DNA of 64,000 nucleotides from an uncultured Chloroflexota bacterium (lineage in GTDB: Bacteria; Chloroflexota; UBA4733): positions 89,560 to 153,559 of the forward strand of contig CALBSQ010000025.1 in the NCBI GenBank assembly GCA_937967325.1, read 5' to 3'. The stretch's first letter is position 1, and each line of letters opens with the position of its first letter. The notes under the pieces are model-generated. The model searched no databases. It was not told where the DNA came from and saw nothing but the letters and a program-made list of their open reading frames with translations. The position numbers and the translations under genes were made by a program. Shown one piece after another: positions 34,668 through 44,102 of the stretch.

Positions 34668-35826
34668 TGTTGCCGCCCCCTTCCAACGCCATCATCGCGG
34701 CGCGCAACACGGTGATTCCACACTGCATACAGCCGGAGCGGCCGTTCACCATGTTGGGCTCGTACAGCGCCGTGGGCGTCCCGTCGAGCAGAGCCAGTTG
34801 ATGCGCAGCGTGCGTCGCCGGGATGATGGGAAACTGTTGATGCTGGCTCAGTGCCGCCGTGTTGAAGCGCAGAGCGTCGATCAGGGCCACCTGCCTGCCC
34901 CGGTCGCCGTCCGAATAGACACTGGAAGGAACGACATAGCAACCTTCGTATGGCGGGTCGCCGTGGCCGCGGGGACCGACATACCCGTGGAAGTTGAGAT
35001 AGAGCGCGACCGGTTGCGCGCGCAGCCAGCGCCACAGCGCGGAGGCCTCCGCGACGCCCGGCGATGTACCGTTCGCCGCATCAGCATAGGACTGGATCAA
35101 GTTGGCGCCCTGTGCCGTGAAGCAAGGACGTCCCAGGACAGCGCCGTCCGGATTCGTCATCGGGATCAGCTCAAAGCGATAGCGTCTTCTCCACGCGCGT
35201 GCCTCAGGCACACTCGACAGCAGGTATTCGCCGATCCCGCGTACCGCCCAGGCGCCTGCCGCTTCAGTGGCATGCTCCCCGGCGGCAATGACCACCCGCG
35301 GACGCCGTTCCAGCCCTTCGCCTTCGGCGACGGAGAGGTAATGGAGGAGCCGCCCTTCCGCCGACTCGCCGAGGGTTCCGACACGGGCGTACGTGCCATA
35401 GCGTGCCGTCAGCTCCTCCAGATACCCACCCAGCTCCGAGTAGAAGATGGGCAAGACGTTGGAGAGGCGCAGCTCTTCACGCGGAGCCACAGATAGCGTG
35501 ATCCGGTAGCCATCGGCCCCCGCCTCCAGAGTGTCCTCCCCGGCAAAGGAAGCATAGGGAACGGCGTGCCAGCTTTGGCCCCGCCGTACCCAGACAATGG
35601 CGGCAACGTCGCCGGCGAAGGTGCGTATGCCGCCGTCACTGATGTCTGGGTCCGGGTACACGTCAAGCTGGATACGATGTGGCCGGTCGTCGCCCACCAG
35701 ACGAAGGTGGAAGTAGTAGCGATAACCTCCGGGTTGATCAGCGACCACATTCGCCGCCCAGTGGTCCTCTCCCACCTGGCGAATGTGCTTGCTGTTACCC
35801 CCCTCACAGTCGGCCGTGATGAGCAT
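34657..35826 (-). CDS. M14-type zinc carboxypeptidase
   Basis: A 389-residue protein. The M14 zinc ligands are in AAGEHATEAAGA (H-x-x-E) and the third His in YLNFHGYVG. The general base Glu is likely that of TALYEPNM. The N-terminal 130 residues form a beta-rich domain. No signal peptide is seen. M14 enzymes remove C-terminal amino acids; some act on amino-acid conjugates. In a glycan operon it may act on a glycopeptide or conjugate. Operon position is between the binding protein (7-base gap) and the hydrolase (overlap). Confidence 0.75.
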   Translation of the reverse strand: MLITADCEGGNSKHIRQVGEDHWAANVVADQPGGYRYYFHLRLVGDDRPHRIQLDVYPDPDISDGGIRTFAGDVAAIVWVRRGQSWHAVPYASFAGEDTLEAGADGYRITLSVAPREELRLSNVLPIFYSELGGYLEELTARYGTYARVGTLGESAEGRLLHYLSVAEGEGLERRPRVVIAAGEHATEAAGAWAVRGIGEYLLSSVPEARAWRRRYRFELIPMTNPDGAVLGRPCFTAQGANLIQSYADAANGTSPGVAEASALWRWLRAQPVALYLNFHGYVGPRGHGDPPYEGCYVVPSSVYSDGDRGRQVALIDALRFNTAALSQHQQFPIIPATHAAHQLALLDGTPTALYEPNMVNGRSGCMQCGITVLRAAMMALEGGGNSAR

Positions 35827-35833
35827 GCGTGCC

Positions 35834-37357
35834 CTACTTTACCGTGGCAATGTAGGCGTTGATCTGCTGCGTGATCGACTTGGCGCCATCCTCCGGCGAG
35901 ACCTTTCCGGACAGGATATCGGCCTGCACGGTGCTCCAGGTCTTCCGGAAGACATTCTGGTCGAGTTGCGGCGGATTGGGGAAGGGAGTGGATTCCGACA
36001 GGGCCTTCACGAACCAACCCTTGGCGCCGTTGTGGTCCTGGGGCTGGATGTAGGCCGCCGACTCGGCAACCGCCTTGACGGCCGGCTGACGAGAGGCCTT
36101 GATCAGCAAGGGGCCGGATTGGGGGTTGAGGCCGAAATAGGTGGCGAAGCTCCATGCCTGATCCACCTGCTTGGTAGCTCGCGGGATGCACAGGCCTCGG
36201 CCACCCGCGGAGCTTGCCGCCTGCTTTCCATGCGGGAGCCGGCTGACCGACCAATCCGCCTTGACCTTGTCCGTCGCCCAGGCATAGGACCAGCTCCCCA
36301 GGGGCACCATGGCAATCTGCCCCGCGGCGAAGCGATCCAGGAAGTTTTGTTGCTTCTGCTCATCGGCTGTCGGCGAGTAGGGCTTGAGATCGGAGAAGTA
36401 GTAGCGGAAGCTCTGCACCGCCTCCGGACTGTCGAGCGTACACTTGACGCCGGTGTCGTCGAATGCCCGGCCACCGAAGGCGAAGAGAAAGTTCAGCCAG
36501 CCCGGCTCGTCCCCGGGGAACACGGCCGTACCCCATTGCTGCTTGCTGGTATTGCTCAGCTTGGCGGCCGCTTCCTTAAAGGTATCGGTGGTCCAGGTCT
36601 CATCCGGGGGCTGCATCCCAATATTGTCGAAGAGGTTCCGATTGTAGTAGAGGCCGACGCTGGATACGTCGTAGGGCACGGCGTAGAGGTCGTTCTTCAC
36701 GGTGAACAGCTCGGTCGCGACCGGGAAGACGCCGTCGAAGAGCGCCGCGTTACGGGCCTTATATGGGGTGAGCTTGGTGAGGAGCGTGCGATAGCCGTAG
36801 CTCTGGATGGGCCCGAACCAGTTATCCAGCAGGTCCGGCCCGGAATCCGTCGTGAGCTGGGTCAGGATCTTGTCGTAGGGATACGCTCCGCTCACCGCCT
36901 CCAGGTTGACCTTCACCCCGGCGTTGGCCTTCTGGTAGCTGTCGATGATCTGCTGGTAGGACTTGGCGGTCTCGGGGTCGGCCGAGATCATCAGTCGCAT
37001 CTCCCCGGGCGCGGCGGCCGGTTGCGCCGACGACGCGGCAACCGATGAGGAAACGCTGGTGGTCGCCGGTGTGGTCGCTGACGCGGACTGGCTGCTGGTA
37101 GGAGCAGACGGCGCCGCCGAACTGCTGGTTGTGGCCGGCGTCGCGGCGCTGCTGGCGCTGGTCGCGACCGCGGTCGGCTGCGGAGCGTTGCTGGCAGCCG
37201 TGCCTACTGCGCTGGACTGAGCACTACTGCCGCTGGTCGCGGCCGTTGTAGTTGCGGCGCCGCCGCCGCATGCGGCGAGGATCCCTGCCGCGACGGCGCC
37301 GGTGGCCGCCAACGCGGCCCTGCCGAGCGCCTGCCGTCGTGTTAGGCCCGAGTTCAC
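35834..37357 (-). CDS. Tat-exported solute-binding lipoprotein, no local permease
   Basis: A 507-residue family-1 binding protein. It has the twin-arginine motif TRRQALGR, a lipobox LAACGG and a low-complexity Ser/Thr/Ala linker of roughly 90 residues. The mature part starts at EMRLMISADPETAKSYQQ. It lies in the GntR-type operon between the glycerol-1-phosphate-dehydrogenase-like gene and the M14 gene. The operon encodes no permease, so it must work with permeases made elsewhere. Confidence 0.9.
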   Translation of the reverse strand: MNSGLTRRQALGRAALAATGAVAAGILAACGGGAATTTAATSGSSAQSSAVGTAASNAPQPTAVATSASSAATPATTSSSAAPSAPTSSQSASATTPATTSVSSSVAASSAQPAAAPGEMRLMISADPETAKSYQQIIDSYQKANAGVKVNLEAVSGAYPYDKILTQLTTDSGPDLLDNWFGPIQSYGYRTLLTKLTPYKARNAALFDGVFPVATELFTVKNDLYAVPYDVSSVGLYYNRNLFDNIGMQPPDETWTTDTFKEAAAKLSNTSKQQWGTAVFPGDEPGWLNFLFAFGGRAFDDTGVKCTLDSPEAVQSFRYYFSDLKPYSPTADEQKQQNFLDRFAAGQIAMVPLGSWSYAWATDKVKADWSVSRLPHGKQAASSAGGRGLCIPRATKQVDQAWSFATYFGLNPQSGPLLIKASRQPAVKAVAESAAYIQPQDHNGAKGWFVKALSESTPFPNPPQLDQNVFRKTWSTVQADILSGKVSPEDGAKSITQQINAYIATVK

Positions 37358-37496
37358 TGCTTTCCTCCTAGCGCGGAATTACCCCGCGATTTCTCAACAG
37401 TGGCAAAGAGTGGCGCCACGGACCGTAGCGCCTCCGCCGGCGGGGCCATCGCCCGCTCCCATCTCGCCCAGCGAGTCCCTCCCTTCCGTGTGACGC

Positions 37497-38591
37497 TCAC
37501 GACAAGAGGCTCCAGAGCTCCCCCCAGTCCTCCGCGTCCAAAGCAGCCGGGTCGAGCTCGTTCGCAACGGTGTACGAACGTCCCATCCGCCTGGCATAGT
37601 CTGGCAGCGCCCGGAGCGCGGTCTTCAAGGCGTCGGATGAGACACCCAGCTCGTCCGGGCGAAACCGGATGCCGGTTCGCCGCGCAATCCGCGCGATGCG
37701 TTCCGGCTCGTTCCGCTGCACCCAGGCCATGGTGATCGTCGCCAGACAGACGCCTTCGCCGTGCAGGAAGCGCGACCGTCCGTGGCTCTCCAGTACCTGG
37801 ACCAGGAGATGCTCCGATCCGCTGACAAAGCGGCCGTGCCCGAACGCCCGCAGCAGGGCGCCTTCCCGTGCATGCAGCTCCATGAGCAGTCGCAGCCCAT
37901 CGCCGGTTGGCGCGGCGAAGTCTTCGGCTCGCTGTTCGAGCGTGCGCACTAGCTCCTCGGCGAACTCGGCCGTGGCGTCGAAAGGCCGGTCTATACCGCG
38001 CATGGTTGCCAGCCGCCAATCGTGCAGAGCGGTGTGCGCGCAGAGTTTGTCGCCGACGCCGGCCCGGTTGAGCCGGGGCGGCGCCAGGCGAACCACGGCC
38101 AGGTCGATCAGGATGCGCCGAGGGTTGATGGGGCAGGATATGGATCGGTAGACACCGCCCTCGCGCGTGACGATGGTCGTCGAAAATGGGGCATCGGTAG
38201 CGGTCACGGTGGGGATCAGCTCCAAAGGCAGGCCGCACTGCCAGGCGACGTACTTCGCCGCGTCCATGGCGATGCCGCTGCCTACCCCCACCACGCAACG
38301 TGTGGTGTCCGGCAGGGACCGGCGGAGCGACTCCAGCGTGGCGATGTCGAGCTCGGTACCGGCCACGAACCGAACGTCCGCCGGTGGTTCTCCCATACGG
38401 GTCCCTACCAGCCTCCAGGGTGGATCGGTGGTAATCGCCACGTACGGCAGTAGGCCTCGAGTCGCCTTGTGCAGTATCTCGGTACCCATCACTACCGCGG
38501 CGTCGAAAGGCATGGTCTCGTCAATCGCGCGTCCGCTCACTGGCGGGTCGCCGGGGGCGCTGTCGCCCTCGATCAGCGGTCGTTGGCTCAT
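37497..38591 (-). CDS. Iron-containing alcohol dehydrogenase, sn-glycerol-1-phosphate dehydrogenase-like
   Basis: A 364-residue NAD(P)-dependent enzyme of the AraM/EgsA branch. VVGVGSGIAMDAAKYVAW is the nucleotide loop. Metal ligands are Asp in GVGDKL and His in SGSEHLLV and FLHGEGVCL. AraM-type enzymes reduce dihydroxyacetone phosphate to sn-glycerol-1-phosphate; related members oxidise sugar-derived alcohols. ATG 38591 overlaps the preceding stop as ATGA, indicating translational coupling. In a sugar operon a catabolic substrate is as likely as a lipid one. Confidence 0.78.
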   Translation of the reverse strand: MSQRPLIEGDSAPGDPPVSGRAIDETMPFDAAVVMGTEILHKATRGLLPYVAITTDPPWRLVGTRMGEPPADVRFVAGTELDIATLESLRRSLPDTTRCVVGVGSGIAMDAAKYVAWQCGLPLELIPTVTATDAPFSTTIVTREGGVYRSISCPINPRRILIDLAVVRLAPPRLNRAGVGDKLCAHTALHDWRLATMRGIDRPFDATAEFAEELVRTLEQRAEDFAAPTGDGLRLLMELHAREGALLRAFGHGRFVSGSEHLLVQVLESHGRSRFLHGEGVCLATITMAWVQRNEPERIARIARRTGIRFRPDELGVSSDALKTALRALPDYARRMGRSYTVANELDPAALDAEDWGELWSLLS

Positions 38592-39760
38592 GACAGGCCA
38601 GTCCACGGCGAGATAGGCGCTGTGACCTCGTTGCGCCGGTAGGCCCCTTGGCGGCGATGGAGATCGGCGTAGGCGCGTAGCCGGTCACGGTCGAGCTGGA
38701 CACCCAGCCCGGGACCGCGTGGAACGCGGAGACAACCATCTTCGGCAGTCGGCAGGCCGCCCACGATCACGTCGTCGCTGAGTATCCCGTGGTAGCTCTG
38801 GTTGCCGGCATCCAGATTCGGACAGGAGGCGAGCACATGGAGTGCCGCGGCAGTACCGATGCCAAGCTCGCCGTGGCTGTGCCGACAGACCGGCAGGCCG
38901 GCCAGCTCGGCCAGGGCCGCGGCCCGGCGGAACGACAACAACCCCCCGGTGTTCTGCGGGCCGGTGACGATGACATCGGCTGCCTGCCGGCAGATCACCG
39001 CCAGAACCTCCGACTCCGTCCAGGCGCTTTCGTTGGCGGCCACACGGATGCCGGTAGCGGCTCGGACCTCACGCAGTCCGTCCAAGCCCATAACAGGCTG
39101 CTCGACAAAGTCGAGGTCAAATGGCGCCAGCCGGCGCAAGACGGCGATGGCTTGACCAACCGACCAAGCGCCATTCGCATCAATGCGCAACGCGGTGGAC
39201 CCAATGCCGCGGCGCACCGCGGCGACCTGCCTCACCTCGCGCTCCGTATCCATCCCTACTTTGAAGTAGACGGCGCGGTAGCCGTTGTGAATGGCCTCTG
39301 CCGCCTCGGTAGCCATGGCATCAGGATCCGCCTGCTGCAGGTAAGCGAAGACCGGGATGCGGTCGGCCAGCGCTCCACCGAAAAGGTCCGAGACCGGCAA
39401 CCCGGCTACTTGGCCGAGCAGGTCCCACATGGCCATCTCGATCCCGGCCAGGGCAAAATTCCCGCTGTGGCGGTAGGTATCCCAACCGGCAACGCGATAG
39501 AAGCGCTGCCTGACGCGCTCGATACCGGCAACCTGCTCGCCGACCACAAATGGCCGCGCCGTCTCCAGCGCCGCCAGCACCGCTTCAATGGAAGGACCGC
39601 GGGCGCACTCCCCCAAGCCGACCCGCCCGTCCGCCGTCTCCAACTCAACGATGATGTTGGTGAGTCCAAGCCGGTGGACGCGGCTACTGATCTCGGGATG
39701 CCGATAGGGAACGGAGACGACAGTCGTTCGCAGCGCGGCGATAGTGTCGCGGGCCGGCAT
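38588..39760 (-). CDS. Enolase-superfamily enzyme (mandelate racemase/muconate lactonising type)
   Basis: A 390-residue dehydratase/racemase-like protein. The base Lys is in VYFKVGMD, metal ligands are in RIDANGAW, FVEQP and ANES, and a late His is in CRHSHGELGIG. Members dehydrate sugar acids or epimerise 2-hydroxy acids and dipeptides. ATG 39760 was chosen over 39802 because the upstream part is not family-like. It overlaps the downstream dehydrogenase by four bases. Confidence 0.85.
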   Translation of the reverse strand: MPARDTIAALRTTVVSVPYRHPEISSRVHRLGLTNIIVELETADGRVGLGECARGPSIEAVLAALETARPFVVGEQVAGIERVRQRFYRVAGWDTYRHSGNFALAGIEMAMWDLLGQVAGLPVSDLFGGALADRIPVFAYLQQADPDAMATEAAEAIHNGYRAVYFKVGMDTEREVRQVAAVRRGIGSTALRIDANGAWSVGQAIAVLRRLAPFDLDFVEQPVMGLDGLREVRAATGIRVAANESAWTESEVLAVICRQAADVIVTGPQNTGGLLSFRRAAALAELAGLPVCRHSHGELGIGTAAALHVLASCPNLDAGNQSYHGILSDDVIVGGLPTAEDGCLRVPRGPGLGVQLDRDRLRAYADLHRRQGAYRRNEVTAPISPWTGLS

Positions 39761-39859
39761 CGGCAACCTCACTCGATCGTCAGGACCTTCTGGTCCGGCC
39801 ATCCGGTTCTCCTCTCCTGCTCGGTCTTCGAGTCCGCCCCGTCGGTGGCAATTCGGTCG

Positions 39860-41197
39860 TTAAGCGAAGCGCGGCAGATACGCAGCCTGCACGTGGAGCA
39901 GCTCTTCCAGCACCGCCTCCGCCTGCTCAAGCGAGGGCACGAGCGGATCGGCGGCGAGCGCCTGCAAGGCCAGCCCACGGTCACCGGTGAGCGCTGCCTC
40001 CACCGTCAGCTCCTGCTGATCCAGCCGAGCCCGCAACGTCGCGGCGATGCCAGCCGGCAACTCCCCGGAGGGAATCGGATGCAGCCCGTCGGCATCTGCC
40101 CGTGCCAGCGCCTCGACGACTGCCCACGGCGGCAGGTCAGGCACCATCTCCCCATGTTGGCGGTTCGGTGTATTCACCGCGAAGAGCCCGCCCATCGGGT
40201 CGGGCCGCTTGTCGTGAGCTGGCGGGGCGGCCGCGCCGGAGAGAGCTGCGACCAGTGCCATGGCGTGCGCGGCAGCGCCGCCGTGGCCTTGCGCCGCCAC
40301 CGGTACCTGCCCGTTCGCCTCGGCCTCCAATCGCTGCCAAGGTTCGGAGCGATCGGCGGAGGTAGGCAGCCCATAGGCCCGGCCACCCTCAGCTTCCGCG
40401 CGGTGAAAATATGGATAGAACTCAGCGATGTGCCGGTCACCCGGAGAAGGGAACAGCCCGAAGACCTCCATGAGCTTGAAGCTCACCGGCTGGCTGTCTG
40501 ACCCACGCGCCTGGAAACGCCGTCGAAGGACGGGGTAGAGATCGATGCCATTCCGTTGGAGTGAGGTAAACCAGGTGAGATGGTTAACGCCGCCGTGGCG
40601 GAAAGCAAGCTCGTCTTCCGGCACGTCAAGGTAGTGGCCCAGCCAGCTCCGTCGCCCGAAGACACCGTCGCATAGGCCGACGCAACGCGTGTGGCCGGTA
40701 CGGATGACGGCCCTACAGATCGCCGTCATTGGGTTGCTGAAGTTGAGCAGCCAAGCGTCAGGACAGGCCACGTGCATCGTTTGGGCGATCTCCGCGTGAA
40801 TAGGGATCTGGCGCAGCGCGTAGGCGAAACCACCGGGCCCGACCGTGTCGCCGACAGCCTGTTCGATGCCGTGGCGCGCCGGCACTTCCAGGTCGGCCCG
40901 GGCGGCTTTGCCGCCACCGCCGCGGATAGTGGTAAACACGAAGTCCGCACCAGCCAGCGCTTCCTGCAGGACGCCAGCGGTCGTGATGGCAAAGGAGCTG
41001 TGCCGTTGCTCAATCAGGCGTTCGCCCCACCGTTGCAGGGTGGCGAGCGGTGCGGGATTGGGGTCGTACAGCACGACCTCAGCACCGCGCAGCCCAGGCT
41101 GCTCAGAGAGGCCGAGTAGAAGCCCTGTTGTAAAGTGGCCGCCGGCGCCGACGATGGCCACCTTTACCCGACGATTCGCCCCGTGTACGTCTGTCAT
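39860..41197 (-). CDS. Glycoside hydrolase family 4 enzyme
   Basis: A 445-residue GH4 protein, the NAD+- and Mn2+-dependent glycosidases such as alpha-galactosidase, alpha-glucuronidase and 6-phospho-glucosidase. It has the Rossmann motif VAIVGAGGHFTTG, LLNFSNPMTAICRAV, the Cys in VGLCDGVFG and the His in GGVNHLTWF that bind Mn. RHGIEQAVGDTVGPGGF is family-typical. It is the first enzyme after the GntR-type regulator and so the likely key glycosidase of the operon. Linkage specificity cannot be read. Confidence 0.88.
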   Translation of the reverse strand: MTDVHGANRRVKVAIVGAGGHFTTGLLLGLSEQPGLRGAEVVLYDPNPAPLATLQRWGERLIEQRHSSFAITTAGVLQEALAGADFVFTTIRGGGGKAARADLEVPARHGIEQAVGDTVGPGGFAYALRQIPIHAEIAQTMHVACPDAWLLNFSNPMTAICRAVIRTGHTRCVGLCDGVFGRRSWLGHYLDVPEDELAFRHGGVNHLTWFTSLQRNGIDLYPVLRRRFQARGSDSQPVSFKLMEVFGLFPSPGDRHIAEFYPYFHRAEAEGGRAYGLPTSADRSEPWQRLEAEANGQVPVAAQGHGGAAAHAMALVAALSGAAAPPAHDKRPDPMGGLFAVNTPNRQHGEMVPDLPPWAVVEALARADADGLHPIPSGELPAGIAATLRARLDQQELTVEAALTGDRGLALQALAADPLVPSLEQAEAVLEELLHVQAAYLPRFA

Positions 41198-41256
41198 ACG
41201 ATTTCTCTCTCTAGTGTCGCCGCGGTTCGCACGGATCATTCTTCACCGCCAGGAGG

Positions 41257-42402
41257 TCAGATGACGCCGATGCTGTCGTTCGTCTGCGCGAGCCGGGCGC
41301 CGCAGGAAGCGCGCACTTCCAGCACCGGCTCGATCACCAGCCGTCGCGGTCCGCGCGCGTGCCCCAGGATGAGGTCGAGGAGCAATTCGGCGGCGGACCG
41401 CCCGGTGTCGTAGTGGGAGGTTCGAATGCAGGTGAGGCCCGGCACCAACGCCCGCACCTCGGGCTGGGCATCGTAGCCCACGACGGCCAGGTCACGCGGG
41501 CTCTCCAGCCCGAGGTCCGCCGCGGCTTGGTACAGCCCGGACACCATGTCGGCGTCGGCATCCACAATCACCGCCGACGGGCGCGCCGGCAAGGACAGTA
41601 GCTGCACCGCGGCGCGGTAGCCCGAGCTCGATCCGAAATCGTCGGCGACCCGAACCAACTGTTGGTCATGCTCCAGTCCGTGCGCGATCACGGCAGCGGC
41701 ATAGCCGCGGAGCCGGTCCTGGGTAAGGATCATGTCCGGCAGTGCAGAGATGAAGCCGATACGGCGATGCCCCAGTTTGGCCAGATGGTCCACCGCCAGG
41801 CGCACGCCGACATCGTCCGCCGGCACCACGCAGTTCATCGGTCGTTCGGCGAGGTAGCGACGAATGACAACATAAGGGAAGGCAGTCCGCTCCAGCGTCT
41901 CTATCTGATCGTCCATCACGTTCCCGGCAATCCGCAGCAGCAGCCCGTCGCTCCCGCCATCCCGCAGCAGGCCGGAGAGGAACGACGCCTCGAGTGGTCC
42001 ATCGGTACGGACGAGGTGGAGTGCGCAGTTGTGCCGCCAGGCGACCTCGCTCACTCCACCGACGAGATCGCCCATGCCGCCAGCGGCACTGCTCCAGCGG
42101 GCCGGGTCGAAGCCGGCGAAGACCAGCGTGAGGCGCTGGCCGCGGGCGGGACCGGCCACGAAGGTGCCGATCCCTTGCTGCCGGTAGACCAACCCGTCGC
42201 GAGCTAACTCCAGCAACGCCCGCCGAGCGGTGATTGGGCTGACGCCGTAATGCTCGCACAGTTGCCGCTCCGACGGGACCATACTGCCGACGGAAAGCTC
42301 ACCGCGCCGGATCCTGGCAGCTAGGTCATGCTCAATCTGCTGGTAGAGCGCTGAAACAGGACCACTCCCAGGGGTATGAAGTCTTCTTTGAGAGGCCGGC
42401 AT
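41257..42402 (-). CDS. GntR-type regulator with LacI-like sensor domain
   Basis: A 381-residue repressor. The N-terminal GntR winged helix (LYQQIEHDLAARIRRGEL, then CEHYGVSPITARRALLELA) is fused to a periplasmic-binding-protein-like sensor (LTLVFAGFDP, HLAKLGHRRIGFISALP, DLAVVGYDAQPEV). This is the AraR arrangement, where a sugar releases the repressor. It is first in the glycan operon, and its promoter is overlapped by a perfect palindrome, so it probably represses itself and the genes downstream. Confidence 0.88.
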   Translation of the reverse strand: MPASQRRLHTPGSGPVSALYQQIEHDLAARIRRGELSVGSMVPSERQLCEHYGVSPITARRALLELARDGLVYRQQGIGTFVAGPARGQRLTLVFAGFDPARWSSAAGGMGDLVGGVSEVAWRHNCALHLVRTDGPLEASFLSGLLRDGGSDGLLLRIAGNVMDDQIETLERTAFPYVVIRRYLAERPMNCVVPADDVGVRLAVDHLAKLGHRRIGFISALPDMILTQDRLRGYAAAVIAHGLEHDQQLVRVADDFGSSSGYRAAVQLLSLPARPSAVIVDADADMVSGLYQAAADLGLESPRDLAVVGYDAQPEVRALVPGLTCIRTSHYDTGRSAAELLLDLILGHARGPRRLVIEPVLEVRASCGARLAQTNDSIGVI

Positions 42403-42488
42403 CCGTAGGTGTCTCCCGATTGCATTCGTGGGTCGTGGCTAGGCAGCATGCCGGCCTACAGCGAACAGCGGCCCCAACCACGGTTGCT

Positions 42489-42504
42489 GCTTAGTATACT
42501 AAGC
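42489..42504. promoter_or_regulatory. Operator: perfect 16-base palindrome
   Basis: GCTTAGTATACTAAGC is a perfect palindrome covering the -10 element of the GntR-type regulator promoter. It is the likely binding site of that regulator. Confidence 0.75.
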
Positions 42505-42521
42505 ATGCATAGTGCTGTCAA
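42493..42521 (-). promoter_or_regulatory. Promoter of the GntR/GH4 operon
   Basis: On the minus strand TTGACA (42521-42516) and TATACT (42498-42493) are separated by 17 bases. The start codon lies about 90 bases downstream. Confidence 0.75.
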
Positions 42522-42894
42522 TTCCCGGCGCCACGTGAGTTTAGTGCGCGCTGGCAGGATGGCGGCAGTAAATCGGCTCTGGCATGCCTGACCGGGCCGC
42601 GGCAGCCTCAGCCACTTGAAGGGAAGCCTTACTCCCCAGGGGCCCCACCACTATAGAATATCCTTGTAATATGCCTCGGCCGCCTCACCTCCACCATGCC
42701 CGATCGCCACCGCGATGCGGACCGCCGAGCTCGCATGGTGGCAGACACTCGCGGCGCAGAACCTGGTCAAACCTGGACAGAGCTTACCAAGTAGCGCTCA
42801 CCCTGCTCGTGGCACGCGTCGGTCCGAACCTAGCTCGGCGCTTACACGAGGCGGCCCGCGCAACCTGACCGCGGTTGTCTACGGTGCTACCGGC
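42522..42894. other. Spacer with a small gene remnant
   Basis: About 370 bases. Apart from the RraA-like tail at 42651-42683 nothing protein-like was found. Frames on either strand are short and GC-driven. Confidence 0.4.
42651..42683 (-). pseudogene. 3' tail of a lost RraA-like gene
   Basis: The minus strand encodes AAEAYYKDIL followed by a TAG. This is exactly the last ten residues of the RraA-like protein encoded at 44634-45374, but with different codons. It is therefore a diverged homologue tail and not a recent copy. Upstream sequence no longer resembles the gene. Confidence 0.5.
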
Positions 42895-43701
42895 TCACTC
42901 TCCGTAGCGCTCGGGGGCGTAGCGCCGGGCGTACGAGCCCGTCGCCGCCCCGAGGTCGAGGTCGGCGACCAGCAGCGCTTCCTCGCCGTAGGCCGTGTGC
43001 GCGACGCACCGCCCGTCCGGCGCCACCAGGCTGGTCGCCGTCTCCGGGGAGCGAAGCGCATAGTTGACGCTGGCGAAGTAGATCGCGTTCTCCATGGCCC
43101 GCGCGATCATCGCCTGCTCGAAATAGGGGGCGGCGGGGACGCCCCAGCGGCGGGGGACGGCTCCGCTATGATCGCCCCCGGCGAGGTGGGGATGGAAGAC
43201 CACGCGCGCGCCGCGTATTGCCGCCCAGCGGACCGTCTCCGGGTACCGCCAACCCTCGTGGCAGATGGCGACCCCGAACGGCACGCCGTCGACGACGAAG
43301 AGGCGCCGCGTGTCGCCGGGGACATACCGCGGCTCCTCCTCGATCGCCAGCTGGTTCTTGGTCTGGCAACCCTGGATCGTGCCATCCGCGTCCACGACGA
43401 AGGCAAGGTTGAGCAGCCCGGCGGGGCTCGCCCACTCCATCGGCATGATCGCCGCCACCCGATGCCGGCGCGCCAGTTCGCGGACGTCCCGCAGTGCGCG
43501 CTCCTGCGCGCCTTGGTCGGGTGGCGGCGTCGGGAAGTCGAGCCCGCGATAGCCCGGCAGGTAGGTCTCCGGGAAGCAGACGATGGCCGCGCCCCGCGAC
43601 GCGGCCTCGGTCAGGAAGCGCCCCACCGTGGCCAGCCCTTCCTCGCGCGTCGTGGCCGCCCGCGGCGACGCCAGCCCGATCCGCCATTTTCCTGGCAGCA
43701 T
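42895..43701 (-). CDS. Carbon-nitrogen hydrolase (nitrilase superfamily)
   Basis: A 268-residue protein with the nitrilase triad: Glu in VCFPETYLPGY, Lys in QTKNQLAIEEE and Cys in AICHEGWRYPE. It resembles aliphatic nitrilases and amidases that hydrolyse nitriles or amides. The proximal acidic stretch KNQLAIEEEPRYVPGD is nitrilase-like. It is alone on the minus strand; substrate unknown. Confidence 0.87.
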   Translation of the reverse strand: MLPGKWRIGLASPRAATTREEGLATVGRFLTEAASRGAAIVCFPETYLPGYRGLDFPTPPPDQGAQERALRDVRELARRHRVAAIMPMEWASPAGLLNLAFVVDADGTIQGCQTKNQLAIEEEPRYVPGDTRRLFVVDGVPFGVAICHEGWRYPETVRWAAIRGARVVFHPHLAGGDHSGAVPRRWGVPAAPYFEQAMIARAMENAIYFASVNYALRSPETATSLVAPDGRCVAHTAYGEEALLVADLDLGAATGSYARRYAPERYGE

Positions 43702-43754
43702 CTGCTGTCACCGCCTTCCCGCGCGGCGCTCCTGTGCATCCGCGTCCCGCCACT

Positions 43755-44021
43755 CTAGCACAGCGTGGCCATGCCCCACTTGCCCGGCGCCGACGTCGCT
43801 CGCGCCGCGCAGGCCGCGCTTCCGATCGAGCCCGCAACGACGGTGATCAGCCAGCCGCCCAGGTTCTCGACGCCGCTGGTGCCGGCGCGGCTGAGGCGCA
43901 GCCAGGCTTCCTGCACCGCGTCGTCCGCCTCGCTGGGCGAGCCGAGCAGCCGGGAGGCCACCGCTTGCAGGTGGGTCCGGTTGGCCTCAAATTGCTCCGC
44001 CAGCCAGTCCTGGTCGTCCAT
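43755..44021 (-). pseudogene. Truncated ECF sigma factor (SigJ-like)
   Basis: The first 65 residues are normal ECF sigma region 2: LAEQFEANRTHLQAVASRLL, then PSEADDAVQEAWLRLSRAG and GGWLITVVA. The sequence then becomes unrelated and ends at residue 88. Region 4 is missing. It starts divergently to a carboxymuconolactone decarboxylase-like gene, a usual partner of such sigma factors. It cannot act as a sigma factor. Confidence 0.75.
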
Positions 44022-44102
44022 CGGTCACATTCCCTCGTCGCGTTCCGTCATGGTAGTGACGGACGAAACCCCGTCGATGTGACGAAAAGATGGAGCGCAA
44101 AC

